Shown: positions 28,005 to 35,924 of the stretch, in pieces
Numbering within the stretch: position 1 is the first letter of the stretch
Layout: the number at the start of each line of letters is the position of its first letter
DNA from: an uncultured Rhodothermaceae bacterium
Lineage (GTDB): Bacteria > Bacteroidota > Rhodothermia > Rhodothermales > Salinibacteraceae
NCBI GenBank assembly: GCA_913056335.1
Contig: CAJXLX010000010.1
Span: 1 to 48,150, forward strand
Length of the DNA: 48,150 nt
Direction of reading: 5' to 3'
Notes under the pieces: generated by a model
What the model was told of the DNA's origin: nothing
What the model saw: only the letters and a program-made list of their open reading frames with translations
The model's database searches: none
Translations under genes and position numbers: made by a program

Positions 28005-29165
28005 ATGACTGTCTTCGTTCGTCTTCGCACTGCCATGATCAACCGTACATCCGTGTGCGGCTGGGTGGCGCTGCTTGTGGGATGCGTAGGGCTGCTTGGC
28101 AGTGGCATCGCCCAGGCACAGACCCCTGCACTGGAGCGGGACTCCGACCGGGGCGCCGAACTCGTGATAGCGCCGGTCTACCAGCACATTGACGACGGCG
28201 TGATACAACTCGATGCGTGGAGCTCGCGCATGCAGCTTACGGTGCCGCTTCCGCATCGGACTGTTGTGCAAAGCAGCATCCAGTACGGGCTGGCCACAGG
28301 CGAGGAGTTGGCAACTGTACAGGGCTTTACGGACCTACAGTTTCGGGTGCAGCACACGGCGCTGGTGCGGCAGGGACGCCTGGTTGTAGGGGTAGATGCC
28401 AATGTGCCTACGGGCACCGAGGCACTCACTGCACGCGAGTTGCGTACGACCATCCAGACAAGTCAGCGCCCCTATGGATTTCGCGTGCCAACATTTGGGC
28501 AGGGCTGGTCGGTAGCACCAGTAGTGACCTGGGCTGCGCCCATTACCCAAGATCTGGCGTTGGGCGTGGGGATGTCAGGACGCTACCAGGGGGGCTATCG
28601 TCCACTCACAAGCAGTACCGCCGACTATGTGCCCGGCCATGAAGTCGAGCTGCGTCTGGGGGGAGATTACCGCATTGGAGAGGCCACAACGGTAGCACTG
28701 GACGGCATTGCTACGTATATTACGCCGGATACCGAAGGGGGGCAGACGCGGTTCGAGGCGAAGTACACCACCGCTCTGCGTGCACAGTACCTGTGGCAGC
28801 GTCGTAGCCAGGCCGTTCGCGTGCAGGCGCGGTATGAAAGCTGGCCCGAAAGTCGCTATCGTCCGGTATTGCTTACCGAAGACACCATAGGTACCGGCGC
28901 CGCCGTTACGCAGCAAGTTCTTCCATCGATTTGGCAGGGTGCAGTCGGATACACACGGTCGCTTGTAGGGCCGCTCGGTTTGGGGGTGCGTGGCGGGGTG
29001 TCGCACTACACTGCCACCAATCGGTTTGATGCTCAGACGGTTGCACGCCTGCAAGCCGTCCCGCGCCTGCAGTGGGACGACACCGTACTCACTGTGCACA
29101 CCACCTACATCGTGGGGAGCTTCACGGGATTCGAAGCGGGGCTGCGTACCGCTATCCAGTTCTGA
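28005..29165 (+). CDS. Outer-membrane beta-barrel protein, transporter/porin-like
   Basis: 386 residues from ATG 28005; ATG 28035 is an equally plausible start. An N-terminal signal peptide ends near AQAQ. The rest alternates hydrophobic and polar residues in many short strands separated by Gly/Asp turns (for example LQFRVQHTALVRQGRLVVGVDANVP) and ends with an aromatic-terminated strand, EAGLRTAIQF, as expected for a barrel inserted by BAM. The sequence resembles the generic 'transporter' barrel family, without a named substrate. It follows the giant adhesin by 53 bases in the same direction and may share its transcript. Confidence 0.75.
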   Translation: MTVFVRLRTAMINRTSVCGWVALLVGCVGLLGSGIAQAQTPALERDSDRGAELVIAPVYQHIDDGVIQLDAWSSRMQLTVPLPHRTVVQSSIQYGLATGEELATVQGFTDLQFRVQHTALVRQGRLVVGVDANVPTGTEALTARELRTTIQTSQRPYGFRVPTFGQGWSVAPVVTWAAPITQDLALGVGMSGRYQGGYRPLTSSTADYVPGHEVELRLGGDYRIGEATTVALDGIATYITPDTEGGQTRFEAKYTTALRAQYLWQRRSQAVRVQARYESWPESRYRPVLLTEDTIGTGAAVTQQVLPSIWQGAVGYTRSLVGPLGLGVRGGVSHYTATNRFDAQTVARLQAVPRLQWDDTVLTVHTTYIVGSFTGFEAGLRTAIQF

Positions 29166-29354
29166 GCGATCCTGGGTCCTATTCCTATGCCGGAGTCCCA
29201 CCCAGTGCATATCCATCGTTACCTTTAGCCCGTGCGCCGCTGGCACAGGAGGCTGTCCGCCTTTTGGGGGAATCCCCGCTTATCTACATACCCGCGTGTT
29301 CTGAGGGAAGCGGGCTCAAGGCACAGAATCCCATACATCAAGCCAGATACTCCT

Positions 29355-30518
29355 ATGAAGTCATATCGCTGGTATCCAACAGTACTCATTCTACTCATCA
29401 TACCCATGGTCTTGTGGACCGGGTGCGACTCGACCGACGCTATGGATGACGGATTCGCGGTTGAGGGACAGGTGCTCAATACGACAGAGCGTCCTGTGCG
29501 CGGAGCCACGGTTTCGCTGTCAGGGGAGAGTCAAACCGTCACGACTAACGACGAGGGTCGTTTCACCCTAACCGGTGTGTCAGAGGGTGAATACACGATT
29601 ACATACGAGGCTGAGGGCTATCAGGACGCGACAGCTTCGGCACGCGTTGCATCTGAAACCCTTGTTCTGGATCCGGTGCGTATGCAAGGCCCGGCTACAA
29701 TTACCGGAAGCGTAGTCGACTCGCAAACCGGGGAAGGAACGCCCAATGCCACCGTGATCTTTGTCCATCAGGAAAATACGAATGCAACGCAGCGCGCTGC
29801 AGCCGAGGTGGGCGACGACGAAATTGCTGATCTGGTCGTTGAAACCGATGAAAACGGTGCATACACGATCCAAAATGCCCCTACCGGGCGGTTCCGTCTT
29901 GTCATCCGCCGTGATGGATATGCCGAGGATCGGGTCGAAAATGTTGTTGTGGAAGAGGGGGAAAATGAGATTGATCCGCGCCCAATTAGCGAAGAGCTGG
30001 CCGAAGGGCAACTGCGCATTGTGCTGTCATGGGGCGAGTCGCCGAGCGACCTGGATTCACATCTAACCGGGCCACTGGCTGATGGTAGCCGCTTTCATGT
30101 GGCATTCTTCAGCCGAACGCCTCAGGGCTCTAACGCCAACCTGGATCGCGACGACACGACCAGTTACGGCCCTGAAACCATCACGGTAACCGCCCTGCGC
30201 GACGGATTGTACCGCTACTCGGTGCACAACTATAGTAACCAGTCGGAGGATGGCGCGGTCGGCATCTACGAATCGCCTGCTGAGGTGCGGTTCTACAACG
30301 AAGACGGCCTGGTTGATGTCTACAGCCCGCTCGAAGCCGAGGGCGGCGACGGCAATACCTGGCTTGTGTTCGAGTTCACCGTCGATGACGGCACCGTGAC
30401 GCTCGACGATGGGAATGGAGCTACGCTTGGCTATGACCAGGCCAGCAGCTCGGGCGACACGAGCACATTTGTGAGAACAGAAACGGGCAAGTCTCCTGTA
30501 TTGATCGATCTGTTCTAA
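29355..30518 (+). CDS. Lipoprotein with two carboxypeptidase-regulatory-like domains and a YfaP-like domain
   Basis: 387 residues from ATG 29355; the open frame upstream is non-family sequence. The signal peptide has lipobox LWTGC (Cys at about residue 24). Two carboxypeptidase-regulatory-like Ig folds follow: GQVLNTTERPVRGATVSL...DEGRFTLTGV (about 35-100) and GSVVDSQTGEGTPNATVIF...DENGAYTIQNAP (about 112-205). The C-terminal part contains LRIVLSWGESPSDLDSHLTGP (about 220-240), a signature of YfaP-like proteins with a metal-binding-like Asp cluster. It is probably an outer-membrane surface lipoprotein and is the last gene of the co-directional block, closed by the terminator at 30559. Confidence 0.8.
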   Translation: MKSYRWYPTVLILLIIPMVLWTGCDSTDAMDDGFAVEGQVLNTTERPVRGATVSLSGESQTVTTNDEGRFTLTGVSEGEYTITYEAEGYQDATASARVASETLVLDPVRMQGPATITGSVVDSQTGEGTPNATVIFVHQENTNATQRAAAEVGDDEIADLVVETDENGAYTIQNAPTGRFRLVIRRDGYAEDRVENVVVEEGENEIDPRPISEELAEGQLRIVLSWGESPSDLDSHLTGPLADGSRFHVAFFSRTPQGSNANLDRDDTTSYGPETITVTALRDGLYRYSVHNYSNQSEDGAVGIYESPAEVRFYNEDGLVDVYSPLEAEGGDGNTWLVFEFTVDDGTVTLDDGNGATLGYDQASSSGDTSTFVRTETGKSPVLIDLF

Positions 30519-30558
30519 ACATCCCAATAGTATTCGTGCCGGTGTTCATGATCGGATG

Positions 30559-30597
30559 AAACGCTGCCTCCAAGATGCTGGGGGCAGCGTTTTCTAT
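30559..30597. terminator. Rho-independent terminator between convergent genes
   Basis: A 10-base stem AAACGCTGCC (30559-30568) pairs with GGCAGCGTTT (30583-30592) around a 14-base loop, with T-rich sequence after it on the + strand. It lies 40 bases after the lipoprotein stop and immediately after the stop of the opposing acyltransferase gene, so it can serve both. Confidence 0.85.
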
Positions 30598-32048
30598 GAT
30601 GGAGACGTTGCGTCTAAAAAACGTGCGTAAAGCGCCTGAAACCGCTGAGTAATAGCTTCTCGTTCGGTACGAAGGAAAGACACAAGGTCATCGTGCTTCC
30701 AAAATGCTGTACGCACCAGAATACGATCGCGATAGAGCACAAGGGTACGGCGGTAGCTGAGCACCGCAAATCCGGTAGGCGGTAACAGGGCAATGTAGGC
30801 CGTGCGTTCCAACCAGTGCAAAGTGGTATAGCGCCAAAGCCCGACACCAATGAGGGTGTATGTCGCGCTAAATGTGCCAATACCGAGCACAAAGTACGCA
30901 AACCCGCGCACCGCCTCGTTGTCGAAGCGCCGTGCAATGAGCTTAGTCATAAGATAGGGCGTAACGTTGTGCACAAACCCAAATGCAACCACAGGCGCCA
31001 TCAGCACGGCATACAGGGTCATGCGCAGCCGCAGTAAGCGCTCGCGGGGCTCTGCGAACGAATGGGAGAGCGCGTAGCGAAGCTGCGTCTGGCTTGCATG
31101 GTCTTTATAGCGCTCAACCCGAACGCGGAGATCATGCAACGCACTCGGTGCATGCATAGTGGCCCAGCGCAGTACGTCGTAGATACGGGCACGATGCAGC
31201 ATGCGTTGCTCAAACGCGTAGCTATCATCGGGGGTGGTGCGCTGATACCAATGCAGAAGCAGTTGTGCCATGCGTCGCCAGAGCGAAGGCGACGTGGTTG
31301 AGTCACCGGTTGTAGATTTGGTGGGATGCGTGATCCCCACGCGGTCGCGATCCATCACCTGCGACAGGTCCTCGGCGAGCTGCCCAGCCTGCTGATCCTC
31401 AATGTGAACTGCCTGTGTGCGCAGAGCCGCCTGGATATCGGCTGTAAGCTGTTGCACAGCTGCCTCCGGATCGGTGCGGTGCAGCGTGGCATAATCAGCC
31501 ACGCAAATGGGTTCGCCAAAGTGCAGGAGCACGGCGGCTGTGAGCAACTCGCGGCTTTCGAAGTTGATGCCCACCGGCACAATGGTAAGGCCCAATGCAT
31601 AGTCATTACGGGCTTCTGCCCCCAGGGCCATACGGGCCGCACCGGTACGCAAAGGTGCCACTTGCAATGTGGGGGAGTTCTGCCCCTCTGGAAAAATGCC
31701 TACGCATCCGCCTGACTCAAATAGGTCATACACCCGGTCGAATACGGCCCGGTTGCGCACACCGGCATGCTCGGTTTCGTGAGAACGATACACCGGAATG
31801 GCGCCCATCTGACGAAAGAACCAGGCGACCAGAGGAATCCGAAACAGGCCGCTTCGGGCCAGATAGCGGATGGGCCGCGGCAGTGCTGTGCTCATGAGCA
31901 CAGAGTCAAGGATGGAGCTGGGATGATTGGCGGCCAGCAGTACAGGACCTGTATCTGGCACGCGAGAGCGCCCGGTAGACCGCACCTCGACAAAGTACAG
32001 GTGGTTGATGACGCGTAAGATCTGAACCAAGACCGTGTACAGCGTCAT
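30594..32048 (-). CDS. Lysophospholipid/glycerol-3-phosphate acyltransferase family protein
   Basis: 484 residues. The PlsC-type catalytic block is near the N-terminus: NHPSSILD (H42, D48, the spaced variant common in this branch) and FPEGQNS (119-125). The C-terminal 200 residues carry two or three hydrophobic segments (around 340-425: LMAPVVAFGFVHNV, FAYFVLGIGTFSATYTLIGVGLW, IALLPPTGFAVLSY), making it longer than the ~240-residue PlsC. It should transfer acyl groups to a lysophospholipid or related acceptor at the cytoplasmic membrane; the exact acceptor is not deducible. It is transcribed alone, convergent with the lipoprotein gene. Confidence 0.85.
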   Translation of the reverse strand: MTLYTVLVQILRVINHLYFVEVRSTGRSRVPDTGPVLLAANHPSSILDSVLMSTALPRPIRYLARSGLFRIPLVAWFFRQMGAIPVYRSHETEHAGVRNRAVFDRVYDLFESGGCVGIFPEGQNSPTLQVAPLRTGAARMALGAEARNDYALGLTIVPVGINFESRELLTAAVLLHFGEPICVADYATLHRTDPEAAVQQLTADIQAALRTQAVHIEDQQAGQLAEDLSQVMDRDRVGITHPTKSTTGDSTTSPSLWRRMAQLLLHWYQRTTPDDSYAFEQRMLHRARIYDVLRWATMHAPSALHDLRVRVERYKDHASQTQLRYALSHSFAEPRERLLRLRMTLYAVLMAPVVAFGFVHNVTPYLMTKLIARRFDNEAVRGFAYFVLGIGTFSATYTLIGVGLWRYTTLHWLERTAYIALLPPTGFAVLSYRRTLVLYRDRILVRTAFWKHDDLVSFLRTEREAITQRFQALYARFLDATSPS

Positions 32049-32326
32049 GAACGCACATTACAAGTCACAGAGTAATGAACCGGGGTATGACGTACTGAAC
32101 GGAGCTGAAATGTGTCCGGCACGAACGGTACAGAAAGAACCATCTGCGTTACCTGTGCATTACATACGCTACCTATGTCAAGATCAATGACGCATACCGA
32201 TGGGCGTCTTGGTCTGTTTGCATAGCGCGAAGACCTTGTTGTGCCGCTCCTGGGTTGGAAGCGGTTCCAAGGCGTAGTCTTCGCCCCCTTTCGCATCGTC
32301 CACACCCCAAAGGAGCTACGACTGTT

Positions 32327-33175
32327 ATGGATTCGAATACCGCCTCTGCAGAACCGGTGTCTGATACAGCCCCCGACGAGCGGTCGGCGTATGAAAAAGC
32401 GCCTTCCGACGGCCAAGACGTGGATCCGCGGTGCATCCCGCAGAACCTGGAAGAGCCGCCGCCCGTGGGCGATGACATTGAGTATCCCGATTACGATGAC
32501 GACCGCCATGAGATTTGGGGCACGCTCGTTGAGCGCCAGTTAGAACAACTGCCGTCGCGAGCTTGCAACGCCTACATGCGCGGCCTTGATGTGCTCGACA
32601 TTACGCCCAATCGGATTCCAAAGCTGAGCGCGCTGAGCCGCAAACTGAACGAGCAAACCGGATGGGAGGTCGCCCGCATTCCGGGGCTGCTGCACGAGAA
32701 GGATTTCTTCACGCTGCTGGCCAACCGCAAATTCCCCTCGACTGATTACGTGCGCAACTGGGACGAGCTCGACTACACGCCCGCGCCCGACTGCTTTCAC
32801 GACATGTTCGGCCATATGCCGATGCTTACGCAGCCGGACTTTGCCGATTTCTACCAGCTCTTTGGGAAGGCTGCGCTCAACGCCGAGGGCGCCGACCGTC
32901 CGCGCCTGGAGCGCTTCCACTGGTTTACTGTCGAGTTTGGGCTGCTCAACGAAGACGACGCCACGCGCATCTTCGGGGCAGGCATTGTGTCCTCGAACGA
33001 GGAAGTCACGCACGCGCTTTCGGACGAGGTTGTTACGCATCCTTTCGATCCGGCACACATCACAGAGAAGGACTACGAGGTGTACAATCTACAAGACGAG
33101 CTCTTTGTGATGGACTCGTTCGAGCAGCTTGTTGATGGCTTCCGCGATTGGACGAAGAGCCGCGGGCTGCTGTAG
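32327..33175 (+). CDS. phhA: Phenylalanine 4-monooxygenase (phenylalanine hydroxylase)
   Basis: 282 residues from ATG 32327, supported by AAGGAG at 32310-32315. Residues 1-60 are a strongly acidic, probably disordered extension. The catalytic core has the non-haem iron ligands H158 and H163 in the CFHDMFGHMPML motif and E203 in HWFTVEFGLL. It converts L-phenylalanine to L-tyrosine with O2 and a pterin cofactor. It is monocistronic, ending at a long hairpin (33211-33254). Tryptophan and tyrosine hydroxylases share the core, but the bacterial setting and length favour phenylalanine. Confidence 0.93.
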   Translation: MDSNTASAEPVSDTAPDERSAYEKAPSDGQDVDPRCIPQNLEEPPPVGDDIEYPDYDDDRHEIWGTLVERQLEQLPSRACNAYMRGLDVLDITPNRIPKLSALSRKLNEQTGWEVARIPGLLHEKDFFTLLANRKFPSTDYVRNWDELDYTPAPDCFHDMFGHMPMLTQPDFADFYQLFGKAALNAEGADRPRLERFHWFTVEFGLLNEDDATRIFGAGIVSSNEEVTHALSDEVVTHPFDPAHITEKDYEVYNLQDELFVMDSFEQLVDGFRDWTKSRGLL

Positions 33176-33210
33176 CGTCTCGTTCTGTACTTGTATGAGC
33201 ATTAGGCGCT

Positions 33211-33254
33211 GCTCCTGTGCCATCTCTCACCCGATTGAGGGATGGCACAGGGGC
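33211..33254 (+). terminator. Long perfect hairpin after phhA
   Basis: An extended stem of about 19 pairs (GCTCCTGTGCCATCTCTCA against TGAGGGATGGCACAGGGGC, with two G-T pairs) closes a 6-base loop. It is followed by TTGTTATTG rather than a solid T-run. It lies 35 bases after the phhA stop. Confidence 0.75.
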
Positions 33255-33571
33255 TTGTTATTGAGAGACCTCTGCTTGTTCGCCTCCCTATGTTCCAGCG
33301 CACGTAGTGCCCTCGCGTACGGGCGGTGCCGCATCATACTGGGTTTAACTGATACGCTGGATCGTGCATTCATCACATATCCACCTCATTCTATAGATTT
33401 TCCTGAGATGTGCCGTCTATCGTGATCCTGAGCACTTTACTTTGTCGTTGAAAATCGTCACGTTGTTGCAATAGATATGCCGTTGGCATTGGCACAGGCG
33501 GCCACATAAGGGGATTGGGCCTGCTTGCAATGTCACAATACAGAATCTTTCCCTTCATAGCGGATACGACA
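33255..33571. other. Intergenic region before the AP2-like gene
   Basis: About 317 bases with no supportable gene. The second half is AT-richer and presumably contains the promoter of the AP2-like gene; no consensus element is clear enough to mark. Confidence 0.35.
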
Positions 33572-34162
33572 ATGAGCGACAAACCTAAAAATATATTTCG
33601 GATCGACATTGAGCCGACCGCTGACAACCCCGATCGTCATCCCACCCACGGTTGGCAGGTGCGCATTAAGCGTCAGAAGAAGCAGCATACGAAGTACTTC
33701 TCGGATAAGCGCTACGGCGGTAAAGAGGAGGCGCTCGAAGAAGCGGTCGAATACCGTGACGAACTGATCGAGGAACTGCCCGACCCGATGGATCCGGTCC
33801 GCCGCTCCGCAGAAGCGCGCTCGAAAACGGGGGTGATTGGCCTGAATTTCTGTTGGAAAGATGACGGCAGCGGCACGTCGAAGCCGTACGTGCAATTAAG
33901 CTGGCTGGAAGGCGACGGCACGCGTCGCAGCGCGGCCTATTCGGTGCGCAAGTGGAACCTTCGTCGGGCCGTATGGAAGGCCTGTGTTCGTCTGCACAAA
34001 GCGCGCGCCGAGCACCAAACTGGCGAGGTGGAAGAGGTCAACGAGATGTTTCAGACGGCGTATCCGAACATCCGCGAGCAGTACAACGCGGGCCCAGATG
34101 GCGATGGCTTGCCGGAGTCGGACCAGGCGGCGCCCGAGAGCGCTGAAACCGCAACAGCGTAA
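33572..34162 (+). CDS. Tandem AP2-like DNA-binding domain protein
   Basis: 196 residues from ATG 33572; an upstream in-frame ATG at 33530 would add 14 residues. The first AP2-like unit (about 27-67) reads GWQVRIKRQ...KYFSDKRYGGKEEALEEAVEYRDEL, the three-strand plus helix pattern of AP2/ERF folds. The second (about 87-142) reads GVIGLNFCWK...PYVQLSW...RSAAYSVRKWNLRRAVWKA. The tail is acidic. Bacterial AP2 domains are usually found in homing endonucleases and integrases; here there is no nuclease or integrase domain, so a stand-alone DNA-binding role (regulator or nucleoid protein) is inferred. The next 950 bases appear degraded. Confidence 0.75.
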   Translation: MSDKPKNIFRIDIEPTADNPDRHPTHGWQVRIKRQKKQHTKYFSDKRYGGKEEALEEAVEYRDELIEELPDPMDPVRRSAEARSKTGVIGLNFCWKDDGSGTSKPYVQLSWLEGDGTRRSAAYSVRKWNLRRAVWKACVRLHKARAEHQTGEVEEVNEMFQTAYPNIREQYNAGPDGDGLPESDQAAPESAETATA

Positions 34163-34201
34163 CCCACCTGCACGAACCCACATTTAAGACAAATTGGGCC
34201 A

Positions 34202-34675
34202 CTATGCGTTGCATCTGCAGGTAGATGAGGCCACGTAACGCATGCTCTGCAAACTACATCCACGTGTAGTGTGCTGCCGTCTGTACTGTAGCGCGCCACT
34301 CCGTCCGGGTCGGTAGTGGCAAACACGGGCAAACACACAGTTGCTGTTTGGGGCGTGGGCGTCTAAGGACCGCGCTCCAAAGGGCTGTGGAAGAATTGCT
34401 TTACCGCCTTCAGCATCCACTTCTTGCATGCCAACGCGACCTTTGAGGGCGTTCGGAATAGCCTATTGATTTGTGGCCTGATCGTTGGAGCTACGAGGCA
34501 TCCGCACGGTCTGGAAGTCCTCTGCACCAGCGACATGCCCCATGTCTATGAGACGGCTGTCCGTATCAAACATAGTCCGGGCGGCACGTCTAAATGCCTG
34601 ATAGCTCACGCGAATCCGTCCGTCAAGGGTACTGCCTTCTGTATCCCCTGAACGAGAATAGCGGCAGGGTTAGGT
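34202..34675 (-). pseudogene. Possible decayed gene remnant
   Basis: On the minus strand one frame reads like protein for about 65 codons (containing DTEGSTLDGRIRVSYQAFRR and FQTVRMPRSSNDQATNQ), stops at TAG 34465-34463, then stays open in the same frame for another 87 codons (containing GMQEVDAEGGKAILPQPFGA) to 34202. No good start codon precedes the first part. Two open segments in one frame joined across a stop suggest a decayed gene, but chance in GC-rich DNA is possible. No family is recognised. Confidence 0.25.
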
Positions 34676-35115
34676 CGTTGTGGAGCCCGAGTACGCCACC
34701 GGCGGAGGCGAACGGGGGACTGTTCACCTCAGAAACGGTTTTTTATCAAGGGAGCTATCACTTAGCGTCTATCCAATACCAGATTTTCGACTCCGCTCAA
34801 AATGACATCTTGATAGGAAGCAACTTGAGTTAAGTACGGAACAAAGGATCCTGTGATGAACCAACGCATGGCCTTCTGAAGCTTCTCGTACTGAACCAGA
34901 ACCGATAACATCGCGGCTCTCCTCGCGGCGGCTCAATCGTCGAAAAAAGTATGCTTTCTGGGGCTTTCGTGAATCGTGTGGTTGGGGGCTATGGTACGTA
35001 AAACGCGGTTTATCAGATAAAGCAAACCGCATAGTAAAAAAGGTAGAGATAAGTCGAGAAGAGAAAGACACGCATACACATTCGTTACACGTACCACAAC
35101 CGACAACAAGTTTCT
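34676..35115. other. Non-coding region with a short dispersed repeat
   Basis: About 440 bases without a gene. It contains AGATTTTCGACTCCGCTC (34781-34798) followed by AAAATGAC; on the minus strand this is the common GTCATTTTGAGCGGAGTCGA intergenic type, which gives a spurious HFERSRKS reading. The last 120 bases (34990-35115) are AT-rich and purine-rich and probably hold the promoter of the azurin-like gene. Confidence 0.4.
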
Positions 35116-35649
35116 ATGATACGTTCTACATTCCGAACGACGTACACCATTCTGCTGGCGGGTACGCTGGCGCTGTTCCTGGCTGCCTGTGGAGGCGGCG
35201 ACACATCAGATGCGGGCTCGAATGCTGCTGATTCTGGTGAGTCGACCACCCAGCAGAGCGGAGAGGTCGACCGCGAAATTACGCTGCAGCCGCAAGGCAA
35301 TCAGATTGCGTATGCGACCACCGAACTGACTGCCCAGGCCGGTGAGACGGTGCGCCTCGTCTTTGAAAACACCGCCGACTCTCCGGCGATGGTCCATAAT
35401 GTGCTTCTTCTCAACACTAACGATGAGGAGGTCATTCAGCGGGTCGGTACCGCCAGCCAGGCCGCTGGGGAAGCCGAAGGCTATGTGCCCGACGACGATG
35501 CCATCATTGCAAACACGTCGCTCGCTCAGCCAGGTGAAACCGTAGAGATGACGTTCACGGCTCCTGAAGAGCCTGGTGAGTACACCTACCTGTGCACGTA
35601 CCCTGGCCACTGGGCCATCATGCAAGGCACGCTGATCGTGGAAGGCTAA
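35116..35649 (+). CDS. Azurin-like type 1 copper lipoprotein
   Basis: 177 residues. The signal peptide has lipobox LAAC (Cys25), so the protein is lipid-anchored in the envelope. A Gly/Ser/Thr/Glu-rich spacer follows to about residue 50. The cupredoxin domain (about 52-177) shows all type 1 copper ligands: His94 in MVHNVLL, then Cys160, His165 and Met169 in CTYPGHWAIM. The Cys-x4-His-x3-Met spacing matches azurin and auracyanin. It should act as a one-electron carrier outside the cytoplasmic membrane, probably feeding a terminal oxidase; the partner is not in this window. Monocistronic, with a strong terminator at 35701. Confidence 0.92.
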   Translation: MIRSTFRTTYTILLAGTLALFLAACGGGDTSDAGSNAADSGESTTQQSGEVDREITLQPQGNQIAYATTELTAQAGETVRLVFENTADSPAMVHNVLLLNTNDEEVIQRVGTASQAAGEAEGYVPDDDAIIANTSLAQPGETVEMTFTAPEEPGEYTYLCTYPGHWAIMQGTLIVEG

Positions 35650-35700
35650 TGGTCGTATGCTGAGAGCGATGCATCGCACATAACAGATGCATTACACGCG

Positions 35701-35745
35701 ACAAAGGAGGCAGGGAGATCTCTTCCCTGCCTCCTTTGTCTTGTT
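35701..35745 (+). terminator. Terminator after the azurin-like gene
   Basis: A perfect 16-base stem (ACAAAGGAGGCAGGGA, 35701-35716, with its complement at 35724-35739), a 7-base loop, then CTTGTTCT. It lies about 50 bases after the stop codon. Confidence 0.9.
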
Positions 35746-35823
35746 CTGATGGTAATCTTAGGCCAGTGAGTAACGTGGAGCCCACCCGATTGCCTGTGGC
35801 TTGCATCTCAACAGACCAATCGA

Positions 35824-35862
35824 AAAGCCCGTCTCTGCAGCATACACTGCAGAACGGGCTTT
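35824..35862 (-). terminator. Terminator after typA
   Basis: Inverted repeat AAAGCCCGT / ACGGGCTTT (35824-35832 and 35854-35862) with an inner CTGCAG pairing. Read on the minus strand it ends in TTTT, 60 bases after the typA stop. Confidence 0.85.
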
Positions 35863-35924
35863 GCTTTGCTGGGGGGCGTATGTCGACGCCAGCCGGGCTG
35901 TGGTTATGCAGCCGTGCCGTACCC

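Noticed and set aside
34163-35115. tRNA, tmRNA or RNase P RNA in the long gap
   Set aside because: No cloverleaf, GTTCGA arm or conserved RNase P core was found by eye.
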